A DNA stretch of 64,000 bases from Actinomycetota bacterium (GTDB lineage: Bacteria; Actinomycetota; Thermoleophilia; Gaiellales; Gaiellaceae), in assembly GCA_005884005.1 (NCBI GenBank), contig VAWI01000011.1:1-64000 (forward strand). Reading direction: 5' to 3'. Position 1 is the first letter of the stretch; the number at the start of each line of letters is the position of its first letter. The position numbers and the translations under genes were made by a program. A model generated the notes under the pieces. That model worked only from the letters and a program-made list of their open reading frames with translations, did not search any database and was not told where the DNA came from. Positions 1 to 7,332 of this stretch are shown here, piece by piece.

Positions 1-514
1 CGGCGTTCGCAAAGCCGTAGCGGAACTGCTCGTAGGTGAGCGGCACCGCCCGCCCGTGGTTGGCCGGGTTGGAGAGCACCGGAGCAGCCGACTTCAGAGC
101 CGAGACCGGCAGCGGCAAGACGCCGCGGAAGGGGGCCGGATCGATCGCGACGGTTGCCGCGGCGATGCCCCGCCCGGCGACCATCTGGACGAGCAGTCCG
201 CCGAACGAATGCCCGATCAGAGCCGGCTTCTTGTCGAGCCGACCGATGACCTCGGCGTAGCTGTCAGCGACCTGTCCTACTGACTTATGCGCGAAAACCT
301 CGGGGTGGGCGTTCGCCTCTTCGACGGTGTCGGGATCATCCGGCCAGCCCGGGCTAACCGTCGTGTAACCGGCCTCTTCGAAAACCGTGGCCCAGCGGGT
401 CCAGCTGCTCGGCAGTAGCCACAAACCGTGGATGAAAACGATGGGCGCGAGCCCAGACGCGTTGGCGCGTTCGAGCTGCTCATCGACAGTCGAGGGAGCC
501 GTCGTAACAGACAT
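1..514 (-). CDS. Alpha/beta hydrolase (partial, C-terminus beyond the window)
   Basis: The start and the first 171 codons are visible; the gene runs off the left edge. The protein shows an HG oxyanion-type pair at residues 29-30 (VFIHGLW) and a nucleophile elbow GHSFGG at 101-106 with Ser103 as likely nucleophile, both standard for alpha/beta hydrolases. The catalytic Asp and His would lie outside the window. The ATG is preceded by AGGAGGT four bases upstream, which fixes the start. It has no signal peptide, so it is probably a cytoplasmic esterase or lipase-like enzyme. The substrate cannot be told from sequence. Confidence 0.85.
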   Translation of the reverse strand, partial: MSVTTAPSTVDEQLERANASGLAPIVFIHGLWLLPSSWTRWATVFEEAGYTTVSPGWPDDPDTVEEANAHPEVFAHKSVGQVADSYAEVIGRLDKKPALIGHSFGGLLVQMVAGRGIAAATVAIDPAPFRGVLPLPVSALKSAAPVLSNPANHGRAVPLTYEQFRYGFANA

Positions 515-743
515 GCTCACCTCCTCTCTTGGACCCGCTGCGTGTTGCGGATCCTGTAGGAAGTCCTACGGTACTCCTCCGTCGTCTCCGACGCGAACGG
601 CCGTCGCTTTTGAGTCAGAAGGCGACGCCGTGGCGATCCTCTGGTGAGGACGCTGGGCCACGCCGCGGGCACCGCGCGAGACGATCCTTGTCGTTACGCT
701 CCTCGTTCCGCCAGCACGCCCTCAGACCAGGGAGTCATCATTC

Positions 744-1184
744 ATGCCTAACACCGTTGCCGAGCCGATCCAGGTCGGGGCTCTCGCAGTCCGCTTTCAC
801 GTCGACGCAGACGAGTCCGGAGGCAGTGTGAGCGTCTTCGAATGCGATGTCCCCGCTAATGCCCGCATGCCCGCGCCGCACAGCCACGACGACTTCGATG
901 AAACCGTCTTCGGGCTGGACGGCGTCACGACGTTTACCGTCGGCGGAGGGCGCACCGACCTGAACCCTGGCGAGGCGCTCTTCATCCCTCGGCGCGTGAT
1001 CCACGGATTCAGTAACGGCGGCGACGTTGACGCCCGGTTCCTCGCAGTCATCAGTCCGGGTCTGCTGGGCTCGGGCTACTTTCGGGATGTCGCCGGCGTC
1101 CTCGCTGGCGATGGCCCGCCGGACGTCGAAAAGATCGGCGAAGTCATGCGCCGTCATGGCCTGACCCCCGCACCACCGGCCTGA
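744..1184 (+). CDS. Cupin domain protein
   Basis: A 146-residue single-domain cupin. Motif 1 is HSHDDFDE at 46-53 (His46, His48 and Glu53 as metal ligands) and motif 2 contains PGEALFIP followed by His87, completing the usual 3-His/1-Glu site. It is transcribed away from the hydrolase at the left edge, and no partner identifies a substrate. Stand-alone cupins of this size include dioxygenases, isomerases and sugar-binding proteins, so only the fold and metal site are claimed. A purine-rich GGGAG lies upstream of the ATG. Confidence 0.85.
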   Translation: MPNTVAEPIQVGALAVRFHVDADESGGSVSVFECDVPANARMPAPHSHDDFDETVFGLDGVTTFTVGGGRTDLNPGEALFIPRRVIHGFSNGGDVDARFLAVISPGLLGSGYFRDVAGVLAGDGPPDVEKIGEVMRRHGLTPAPPA

Positions 1185-1211
1185 CCGGCCAAACCCGCCT
1201 GCAGGCCGGTC
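1183..1211 (+). terminator. Hairpin after the cupin gene
   Basis: GACCGGCC at 1183-1190 pairs perfectly with GGCCGGTC at 1204-1211, overlapping the cupin stop codon. There is no T-run, so it may be a weak or Rho-assisted terminator, or only a 3'-stabilising hairpin. Confidence 0.4.
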
Positions 1212-1909
1212 GGTCCGGAAAGGCGCCCAAGCGAAGGGGGGAAAGCGAGGGCAACTGGACTAATTCCGCGGCCCAGGCGAACGTTGGCGCCAAGCATCTC
1301 GCAGTGGCACCTCTCACTATTCGGTCGTGCTAGAGCCGGCGGAGCCTGATTGGGATGCGTCACTCCCGCCCAATGTTTGCTACCGACACGGACTGTGCGA
1401 CGGGCTCGCCGCGACTCCCTCCCTTAGGAACCGCGACTGCGGTGGCCGCCGCCGTACTTACGCGACCCGGACAGCGCAGCGTTGGTCGTGTGCCTGCTCT
1501 CCAATGGCGCGGATCGAGTGGAGATTGACTGCGGCCCGCAGACTCCGGTCGCCTCGACGCCGAATCGATCTACGAAGCCCTGACCGATCGGGGGTGGAAA
1601 CGGCGGCCGGCCTGGAAGGTCTGGACGGCCGTGAGCAGTCGCAGGTGGCCCCCCAAGGAGTCCAGTCACTCGGGTGACCATCCCGGACACTGGTCCGGCC
1701 GAGGAACTACCGCTCATCCCTTCCGCTGAACGCGCTCTCTTGATTTGCCGAGCAAAGCGAGCAGCCTTGTCTCAACGACGCCGCGCCCCAACAGCCCGTG
1801 TGCCATGAGTCCACGGTCGATTCCTTCTTCTAGAGCTAATCATCGCCGTCGTTTTCGAACCCCGGGAACGGGTACGGCGAGGGCGACGCAAGGAGGTGTT
1901 CAAATCACG
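1212..1909. other. About 700 bp without a convincing gene
   Basis: No reading frame here has a credible start, ribosome site and composition together. Two short stretches look coding but lie in different frames of the plus strand. One (about 1428-1545) contains YLRDPDSAALVVCLLSNG. The other (about 1547-1729) contains GRLDAESIYEALTDRGW. This fits a small gene broken by a frameshift, but it is weak. The rest shows nothing recognisable. Confidence 0.4.
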
Positions 1910-2113
1910 ATGGCTTACTACGCACCCACAGCCACGAGATCGCGGCCGGGCTTCAGCCTCATCTTCGTCGTGTATCTCGTCGCCGGGGCGATCGTCGCGG
2001 CCACACACCACTACTGGGCCCATCTCCATACGATCAAGCAGATTGGTTCAGCGCTACTCGCAACCGTCCTCTGGCCGCTGATCCTGCTCGGTATCAACTT
2101 GCATATCCACTAG
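1910..2113 (+). CDS. Small two-helix membrane protein
   Basis: A 67-residue protein with two hydrophobic segments (about 17-32 and 46-62) separated by a His-rich turn (THHYWAHLH), ending in GINLHIH. The ATG at 1910 follows AAGGAGG eight bases upstream. The frame is open further upstream to 1745, but that part is low-complexity and has no ribosome site. Small di-helical proteins of this type are common in actinobacteria and often uncharacterised; no function is claimed. A strong hairpin follows the stop. Confidence 0.7.
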   Translation: MAYYAPTATRSRPGFSLIFVVYLVAGAIVAATHHYWAHLHTIKQIGSALLATVLWPLILLGINLHIH

Positions 2114-2121
2114 TGCCGGCT

Positions 2122-2147
2122 GCGGGCGCGCCCGAGGGCGCGCCCGC
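2122..2147 (+). terminator. GC-rich hairpin after the small membrane protein
   Basis: GCGGGCGCGCCC at 2122-2133 and its reverse complement at 2136-2147 form a perfect stem directly after the stop codon at 2113. No T-run follows, so it is terminator-like rather than a canonical intrinsic terminator. Confidence 0.5.
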
Positions 2148-2288
2148 ACCTGAATCCTGTCTCCAGGCGAGTGCTTTGCCCGCGCTTTTGCTGCCCGCAA
2201 TTTGCGGCCAAAGTAACCCGAGCGACGTTACTGCGCGAGGTGAGCGGGAAGCCGAAAAGTGTCCCTCGTGCGAAATGGAGGTTCACCG

Positions 2289-3095
2289 ATGGGGATGACA
2301 GAGGTATGGAATTTTCAGGATGAGGCGCTGGCGCGGATCGATCTGCGCGGCTTCGAGGTCCGCGGACGCGACGGCGCTATCGGCGAAGTCGTGCAGGCGA
2401 TCGAGGGAGCCGGAGGTGGCTACATCGTCGTCGATCCCGGCGTAGCGATGCCGCTTGGGCGGCAGCTCCTTGTGCCTGCCGGGCTGGTGGAGAAGGTTGA
2501 CATCGACGACGGCCGCGTGTCTGTCCGGGCAGAGCGTGAGCAGATCAGAAATGCCCCCGAGTACATGCCCGGTCGGCCGCTCGACGAGCCGACCCGAAGC
2601 GTGTTTGGCGACTATTTCCGCTCGCTGGTGGGGGAGATCACTGGACGCGTGGGTCAGCGCGCGCCTGCTAAGCCGACCCGAAATCCGCGCCGAGCAAGTC
2701 CTGCTAAGGGGAGTACGCGCGCGACCCGGACCTCGGCGCGAGCGAGAGGCCGGTCGAGAATGGCCGACGAGCCGACGAAGGACGAGCTGTATCAACAGGC
2801 CAAGAAGCTCGACATTGAAGGCCGCTCGAAGATGAACAAGCCTGAGCTCGCCCGGGCGGTCGGCCGACGGCGCGGCCAATCGGCCCGCCGTAGCTCGAGC
2901 GGCACGACAGCAAATCCCGTTCAGGTGCAGGCGTTCCTCGAGGGCATCGGTTATCCGACCGAGAAGCGCCGGCTGCTGCGCGAGGCAGAGAGCCAACGGG
3001 CAAGCCGCGATGTTCGCGCGACACTCCGGCGGCTGCCCGACAAGCAGTTCAAGTCGCCAACCGAAGTGAGCAAGGCGATCGGCAAGCTCAATTGA
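2289..3095 (+). CDS. PRC-barrel / Rho_N-like / DUF2795 fusion protein
   Basis: A 268-residue soluble protein. Residues about 8-85 resemble a PRC-barrel (ARIDLRGFEVRGRDG, then IGEVVQAIEG). A basic Arg/Ala-rich linker follows (about 115-165). Next is a Rho N-terminal or SAP-like helix pair (DEPTKDELYQQAKKLDIEG). The C-terminus matches the DUF2795 pattern (FLEGIGYPTEKRRLL, then LRRLPDKQFKSPTEVSKAIG). Rho_N/SAP modules usually bind nucleic acid. The ATG at 2289 has GGAGG upstream; an earlier in-frame ATG at 2259 lacks one. It is followed 11 bp later by a zinc-ribbon gene, probably co-transcribed. Role unknown; RNA or DNA binding is an inference. Confidence 0.75.
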   Translation: MGMTEVWNFQDEALARIDLRGFEVRGRDGAIGEVVQAIEGAGGGYIVVDPGVAMPLGRQLLVPAGLVEKVDIDDGRVSVRAEREQIRNAPEYMPGRPLDEPTRSVFGDYFRSLVGEITGRVGQRAPAKPTRNPRRASPAKGSTRATRTSARARGRSRMADEPTKDELYQQAKKLDIEGRSKMNKPELARAVGRRRGQSARRSSSGTTANPVQVQAFLEGIGYPTEKRRLLREAESQRASRDVRATLRRLPDKQFKSPTEVSKAIGKLN

Positions 3096-3106
3096 GAGGA
3101 GGGATC

Positions 3107-3289
3107 ATGGCGAACCCAGTTGCAGCCGGTAGCGACGTCTCCTCAGGGACATATCGCTGCACAAACTGCGGCTACAAGTTGCAGGTCGGGTCGATCAAAC
3201 ACTTGCCCCCTTGCCCGTCTTGCGGCAACGGGGATTACGAGACGGTTCGCGGCGGCGACAGCGTCGACGATCCGTACCCGAATCGCTAA
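3107..3289 (+). CDS. Small zinc-ribbon protein
   Basis: A 60-residue protein with two CxxC knuckles, Cys18/Cys21 and Cys36/Cys39, in the arrangement YRCTNCGY and CPSCG. This is a rubredoxin-like or zinc-ribbon fold. The start is set by AGGAGGG five bases before the ATG. It sits 11 bp after the PRC-barrel/DUF2795 gene and is followed by a clear terminator, so the two form a short operon. Zinc ribbons of this kind bind nucleic acids or protein partners; the partner is not evident. Confidence 0.8.
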   Translation: MANPVAAGSDVSSGTYRCTNCGYKLQVGSIKHLPPCPSCGNGDYETVRGGDSVDDPYPNR

Positions 3290-3304
3290 CAGACTTCGGT
3301 CAAA

Positions 3305-3334
3305 GGGCCAGAGCAGCTTCATCTGCTCTGGCCC
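3305..3334 (+). terminator. Terminator hairpin after the zinc-ribbon gene
   Basis: GGGCCAGAGCAG at 3305-3316 and CTGCTCTGGCCC at 3323-3334 form a perfect 12-bp stem with a six-base loop, 15 bp after the stop. A long T-run is absent. Confidence 0.7.
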
Positions 3335-3413
3335 TCCGCGGGCGCCTGGCAGATCAACCGCGCGACATTGACCGGCTCGCCGGACGCCTCCTCGACAGGC
3401 ACGAAGCCGGTGG

Positions 3414-3419
3414 TACGGT
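3414..3419 (+). promoter_or_regulatory. -10-like box TACGGT before the LytS-type kinase
   Basis: TACGGT lies nine bases before the ATG at 3429. There is no ribosome-binding site, so the mRNA may be leaderless or nearly so. No clear -35 was seen. Confidence 0.4.
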
Positions 3420-3428
3420 CCAAAAACC

Positions 3429-4517
3429 ATGCCCCGCGTTCGGCGATTGCGCCGCGAGGCTCCCACGCTCGAGCTTCTTGCCGCAACGCTGCCGGAGCTG
3501 CGGCTCGGCCTCTCAGACTCCGGCGCCCGGACCCTCGCCTACGAGGTCTTCGAGAAGCTCGGCTACGGCGCCGTCGCTGTCACTGACACCAACCGCGTGC
3601 TGGCCTTCGTCGGCGCCGGGGCCGATCACCACGCAGCGGGTGACGCCCCCATCCGCCCGGTCTTTGAAGCCTTGGCCGAGAACGAGACTCGCGTCGCACC
3701 GCTCGCTCTTCGGGTTGCATGCGGGCACCGCGCATGCCCACTCGGCGCGGCGGCGATCGTGCCGCTCCGGCTGAGCGACGGTCCCGTCGGCGCGCTGGTG
3801 GCCTTCGCGACCGACGGCGCGCCGCTCGCCGACGACGACGTCGACCTGCTGACCTCACTCGGCGATCAGCTCTCCGCGCAGCTGCAGCTCTCGGAGCTTG
3901 CCGGCTCCGCGCGCGCCGCCGCGTCCGCGGAGCTGAAGGCTTTGCAGGCGGAGATCGAGCCGCACTTCCTCTTCAACTGCCTCAACACGATCGCCAGCTT
4001 CATCCGCACGGATCCCGACCGTGCACGCGAGCTGATCCTCGCCTTTGCCGACTATTGCCGCTGGACGCTTGCCCGACCCGGTGAGTTCATCACGCTCGCC
4101 GAGGAGCTCAGGCATGTCCAGAGCTATCTGGCGCTGGAGCAGGCGCGGTTCGGCCCGCAGCTCGAGGTCGAGGTCGACGCGAAGCCCGATGCGCTCGAGG
4201 TGCGCCTGCCGCCGTTCCTCGTTCAGCCGCTCGTGGAGAACGCGGTCAAGCACGGGAAGACCGATCGGCCGTTGCGGCTCGTCATCCGCGCACGTGTCCG
4301 CCGCGGCCGCTTGCGCGTGACGGTCCAAGACAACGGCCGCGGGATCGCTCGCGAGGCGCTCGACCGCGTGCTCGAGCCAGGCGTGGGCGACGCCGACGGC
4401 GCCGGGCTCGGACTGGCAAACGTCCACGGGCGGCTGACGGCTTTCTACGGCGAGGGCGTACGGTTGAGGTCCGGCGGCTTCGGCACCGTCGTTCGGCTCG
4501 ACGTTCCCGCTGAATGA
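3429..4517 (+). CDS. LytS/YehU-family sensor histidine kinase
   Basis: A 362-residue cytoplasmic kinase. An N-terminal GAF-like sensor (about 30-150) lacks membrane segments. It contains several Cys and His residues (CGHRACPLG near 98-106) that could bind a cofactor or sense redox. The His_kinase domain has the phospho-acceptor His179 in EIEPHFLFN, the N box LVENAVKHG (Asn271), DNGRG at 301-305 and GLGLANVHGRL. This HFLFN context is characteristic of the LytS/AgrC-like family. The LytTR response regulator follows about 100 bp downstream, so the two form a two-component system. The signal is unknown. Confidence 0.9.
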   Translation: MPRVRRLRREAPTLELLAATLPELRLGLSDSGARTLAYEVFEKLGYGAVAVTDTNRVLAFVGAGADHHAAGDAPIRPVFEALAENETRVAPLALRVACGHRACPLGAAAIVPLRLSDGPVGALVAFATDGAPLADDDVDLLTSLGDQLSAQLQLSELAGSARAAASAELKALQAEIEPHFLFNCLNTIASFIRTDPDRARELILAFADYCRWTLARPGEFITLAEELRHVQSYLALEQARFGPQLEVEVDAKPDALEVRLPPFLVQPLVENAVKHGKTDRPLRLVIRARVRRGRLRVTVQDNGRGIAREALDRVLEPGVGDADGAGLGLANVHGRLTAFYGEGVRLRSGGFGTVVRLDVPAE

Positions 4518-4570
4518 GGCGTCGCTTGCGATGCCGATCTGGAGGCCGTGGCGGCTTTGCCGCTGCGGCC
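4518..4570 (-). repeat. Dispersed palindromic repeat, family A copy 1
   Basis: On the minus strand the unit reads GGCCGC, GGCAAAGCCGC, GGCCTC, then GGCATCGCAAGCGACGCC. It lies between lytS and lytR and shares its order and sequence with copies at 6119, 44421, 46092 and 46452. The last block is a near-perfect palindrome able to form a hairpin. Confidence 0.75.
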
Positions 4571-4623
4571 GTCCAAACCCGGCTCATGGATTCACTCTGG
4601 TGGAGAGTGCGGGAGGAAAGCGC

Positions 4624-5340
4624 ATGAGCATTCGGGCGCTGATCGTGGACGACGAGGCGCCGGCCCGGGGCGAGCTGCGCTACCTCCTTGCGGCGCATCC
4701 CGAGGTTGAAGTCGTCGGCGAGGCCGCGACCGCGGCTGAGGCGCTCGCGCTCGCGGAGAAAGTCCGCTACGACGTCGTCTTCCTCGACATCGAGCTGCCG
4801 GGGATGACGGGGCTCGAGGTGGCGCGGCTCGTGCTCGACCGCAGCGAGCGGCCCGCGGTCGTCTTCGTCACCGCGCACGACCGCTATGCCGTCGACGCTT
4901 TCGCCGTCGAGGCCTTCGACTACCTCGTCAAGCCTGTCGAGCCGGAGCGGCTGGCGCGGGTGGTCGAGCGCCTTACGCAAGCGCGCGAGCGTGAGGTGCC
5001 CGCGGTCGAGAAGATCGCGGTCGTCAGCGCGGGTGGCGCGAAGACGCTGCTCGATTACGACGCCGTCTACTGGATCGAGGCGGACGGCGACTACAGCCGT
5101 GTGCACGCCTATGACCGCGCTTATCTGTCGACTTCGTCGCTACGGGAGCTGGGCGAAACGCTGCCCGCGGCTCGCTTCGCGCGGATCCACCGCAGCCACC
5201 TCGTCAACCTCGGCAAAGTCGCCGCCGTCCGTCGAGGGGGGCCCGACCGGCTCCGGCTCGTGCTCGACGACGAGCAGCGGTCCGAGCTCGATGTCGCGCG
5301 CCGGCAGACCCGCGCGCTGCGAGAGCGCCTTCGCCTTTAG
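4624..5340 (+). CDS. LytTR-family response regulator
   Basis: A 238-residue regulator. The receiver domain (1-120) has the acidic pair Asp9/Asp10, phospho-acceptor Asp55 in FLDIELPG, conserved Thr in FVTAHD and Lys in YLVKPVEP. The C-terminal half (about 135-238) is a LytTR DNA-binding domain (VYWIEADGDYSRVH, then FARIHRSHLVNL). The ATG at 4624 follows GGGAGGAAAGC, a good ribosome site; an earlier in-frame ATG at 4531 lies next to the repeat and lacks one. It pairs with the LytS-type kinase upstream. Target genes are not shown. Confidence 0.9.
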   Translation: MSIRALIVDDEAPARGELRYLLAAHPEVEVVGEAATAAEALALAEKVRYDVVFLDIELPGMTGLEVARLVLDRSERPAVVFVTAHDRYAVDAFAVEAFDYLVKPVEPERLARVVERLTQAREREVPAVEKIAVVSAGGAKTLLDYDAVYWIEADGDYSRVHAYDRAYLSTSSLRELGETLPAARFARIHRSHLVNLGKVAAVRRGGPDRLRLVLDDEQRSELDVARRQTRALRERLRL

Positions 5341-6050
5341 AGACGCCGAAGCAGTTCGACCAGCTGGGCCGGGCTCTCGACCACGAGGTCGGCCGCCTCG
5401 CGGAGCGCCGGCGGTCCTTCGGCGGACGCGACGGCGATTCGGACGGCGACATCGAGGGCGTCGAGACCGCGGAAGGCGTCCAGGTCGGTGGTGTCGTCGC
5501 CCGCGTAGAGCGCCCGTCGGAGCCCGCGTTGCTCGAGCAGCGTTCGCACGGCCGTCCCCTTGTCGGCGGCGACCGGTGGCCGGACCTCGAGCACCTTGCG
5601 CCCGAACTGGGCCTGGAGGCCGAGCGCCGTCGCGCGCTGAGCAACGCCGCGCAGCACGGCTAGTGCTGCCTTTTCGTCCTCCGCCTGACGGTAATGGAAG
5701 ACGATCGCGAGGCCCTTGTCCTCGACGGGCCAGTCGACGCTCTCCGCAAACTCTCGCAGCGGCCCGCGCCACCGTTCGGCCTCCGGCGCGAGCTCGAGGC
5801 CGTGCACGCCGACGTAGACAGCACCGGCGACTCCGACGACCCGGGCGGCGTCCTCGCCGGTCCGGCCGCTGATGCAGGCGACAAGGGCGTAGCGGGCGAC
5901 GAGCCGCTTCAGCTCGGCTCGCGTCTCCTCCGGCACGCTCGCCAGCTCAGGCCGCGCCACGATCGGAGCGAGTGTGCCGTCGACATCGAGCAGGATCGCG
6001 GCTTCGCCGGGACTCTCAGTAAGCGACGCGAGCAGGGCCTGCACAGCCAC
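5337..6050 (-). CDS. otsB: Trehalose-6-phosphate phosphatase
   Basis: HAD-superfamily phosphatase of about 237 residues. Motif I is LDVDGTLAP (nucleophile Asp22 and acid/base Asp24), motif II is in CISGRTGED, and motif IV is YAGDDTTDLDAF. The cap region and VLEVRPPVAADKGTA are typical of OtsB, which releases trehalose from trehalose 6-phosphate. The start chosen is GTG at 6050, six bases after a TATCGT box; the frame stays open upstream to 6164 but would then overlap the divergent permease. The 3' end overlaps the convergent lytR gene by four bases. No otsA is present here. Confidence 0.85.
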   Translation of the reverse strand: MAVQALLASLTESPGEAAILLDVDGTLAPIVARPELASVPEETRAELKRLVARYALVACISGRTGEDAARVVGVAGAVYVGVHGLELAPEAERWRGPLREFAESVDWPVEDKGLAIVFHYRQAEDEKAALAVLRGVAQRATALGLQAQFGRKVLEVRPPVAADKGTAVRTLLEQRGLRRALYAGDDTTDLDAFRGLDALDVAVRIAVASAEGPPALREAADLVVESPAQLVELLRRL

Positions 6051-6056
6051 CGCCGT

Positions 6057-6062
6057 ACGATA
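6057..6062 (-). promoter_or_regulatory. -10-like box TATCGT before otsB
   Basis: TATCGT on the minus strand lies six bases before GTG at 6050. It fits the recurrent leaderless pattern of this window and supports the late start. Confidence 0.45.
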
Positions 6063-6112
6063 CGAGTCGCCCGGGACTACTCGACTTTGAAGAGCCACTT
6101 TCCATCGATCGG

Positions 6113-6520
6113 ATGAAACGGCCGAGCCGGCAAAGCCGCCCCGGCCTCTCAAACGGCGTCGCAAGCGACGCCTCGGTGGTGCGTCTGCTAGCGATCGGCC
6201 TCGCCGCCGGCGTCTTCAGCGCGCTCTTCGGCGTCGGCGGCGGAATCGTCATCGTGCCGCTGCTGGTGGCCGTGGTCGGCCTCGACGGCCGGCGCGCGAC
6301 GGGAACGTCGCTGGCGGCGATCGGCATCACCGCCGCGGCGGGCGCCGTCGCCTACGGGCTCCACGGAGACCTCAAGCCCGGTGCGGCCGCCATCATCGGC
6401 GTTCCGGCGGCGTTCGGTGCCGTTGCGGGCGTGACGCTGCAGCAGCGACTCGAGACGCGGACGCTGACGTTCGGCTTCGCGCTCTTCCTGGCGGCGGTCG
6501 GGATCCGCCTGCTCCTCTGA
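6113..6520 (+). CDS. TauE/SafE-family permease, N-terminal half
   Basis: A 135-residue membrane protein with about four helices and the TauE/SafE hallmark FGVGGGIVIVPLL. TauE/SafE (formerly DUF81) exporters are usually about 250 residues with two such halves; this gene covers one and the next covers the other. The first 20 residues are encoded by a family-A repeat (6119-6172), so the true start may instead be GTG at 6176 or 6179. The two ORFs overlap by one base (TGATG), implying translational coupling. Substrates in the family include sulfite and organosulfonates; none is assigned. Confidence 0.8.
   Translation: MKRPSRQSRPGLSNGVASDASVVRLLAIGLAAGVFSALFGVGGGIVIVPLLVAVVGLDGRRATGTSLAAIGITAAAGAVAYGLHGDLKPGAAAIIGVPAAFGAVAGVTLQQRLETRTLTFGFALFLAAVGIRLLL
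6119..6172 (+). repeat. Dispersed palindromic repeat, family A copy 2
   Basis: Same order as the other copies: CGGCCG, GGCAAAGCCGC, GGCCTCTC, then GGCGTCGCAAGCGACGCC, the last block a perfect palindrome. It falls at the 5' end of the permease frame, either encoding its N-terminus or lying in its leader. Confidence 0.75.
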
Positions 6521-6909
6521 TGGAGATCCTGGCCGCGCTCGTCGGCCTTCTCGCCGGCGTCCTCGCCGGCCTGTTCGGCGTCGGCGGCGGGATCCTGTTC
6601 GTGCCGGCACTCGTGCTCGTGCTCGGTTTGACTCAGGTGCACGCGGAGGCGACGTCGCTGCTCGCGATCTTGCCGACGGTGATCGCCGGCGCCTGGCGCC
6701 AACAGCGGTACGGAAACGTCGACTGGCACACGGCCTTGCTGGTGGGCCTGGGCTCGATCGCAGGCGTCGAAGGTGGCGTCCAGCTTGCGAAGGCGCTGCC
6801 CGAGGGCGTACTGCGACGGATCTTCGCCGTGTTCATGCTCATCGTCGCCGCCAACCTCGCGTGGCGTGCCTTGCGCATCAAACAGGCCTATTCTTCTAAC
6901 GGTGACTAA
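6520..6909 (+). CDS. TauE/SafE-family permease, C-terminal half
   Basis: A 129-residue protein with about four helices and a second hallmark loop FGVGGGILFVPALVL, matching the second half of a TauE/SafE exporter. It starts at the ATG overlapping the stop of the preceding half, so equal expression is likely. Its end overlaps the next gene by eight bases. Both halves keep their hallmark loops and open frames, so a working heterodimer is more likely than a broken gene. Confidence 0.8.
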   Translation: MEILAALVGLLAGVLAGLFGVGGGILFVPALVLVLGLTQVHAEATSLLAILPTVIAGAWRQQRYGNVDWHTALLVGLGSIAGVEGGVQLAKALPEGVLRRIFAVFMLIVAANLAWRALRIKQAYSSNGD

Positions 6910-7291
6910 GCCTGAGGAGGTCTGGATCCCGCTTGTCGACGAGCCGATCGGGACGATCGTGGCGCAGATTCAAGCCGATCACGCCGAGATCGGAGTGCTC
7001 GTCGACACGCCGCAGCGACTGCTCGCGTTCAGGACCTTCGCTTACATCCGGGTCGGGCTCGTCCTCGGCGAGCTGTTGCTCGAGAACGACATCGAGCCCT
7101 ACAACGGCTCCGAAACCTGGATCGACCTGCTGCTCGGGAATCCCGAATTCAAGGCGCGGGTGGTTGCGGAGGTTCGGGCGGTCGCCGAGCAGGTAGCCCG
7201 TGACGTCGCGAACGACGCTCCACTGGGACCGGATGAGTCGGCGCGCGAGCGCTTCCTCGAGTTCGCGCGGCGCCAGCGCGAGCAGATCTGA
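6902..7291 (+). CDS. Conserved-looking protein of unknown function
   Basis: A 129-residue soluble acidic protein starting at GTG 6902 (TKPEEVWIPLVDEPIG), inside the end of the permease gene. It is predicted mainly helical (RVVAEVRAVAEQVARDV, then ARERFLEFARRQREQ), with no catalytic motif or Cys cluster. The frame is open upstream, but that part is only a shadow of the permease. The tight overlap suggests it belongs to the permease operon. I do not recognise the family. Confidence 0.7.
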   Translation: MTKPEEVWIPLVDEPIGTIVAQIQADHAEIGVLVDTPQRLLAFRTFAYIRVGLVLGELLLENDIEPYNGSETWIDLLLGNPEFKARVVAEVRAVAEQVARDVANDAPLGPDESARERFLEFARRQREQI

Positions 7292-7332
7292 CCAGCCGCG
7301 ATCCGTAGGGTGGGCCATAATGCCGCGTAGCC

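Noticed and set aside
1745-1909. N-terminal extension of the small membrane protein
   Set aside because: No ribosome site and low-complexity Ser/Pro/Arg residues; a strong site precedes ATG 1910.
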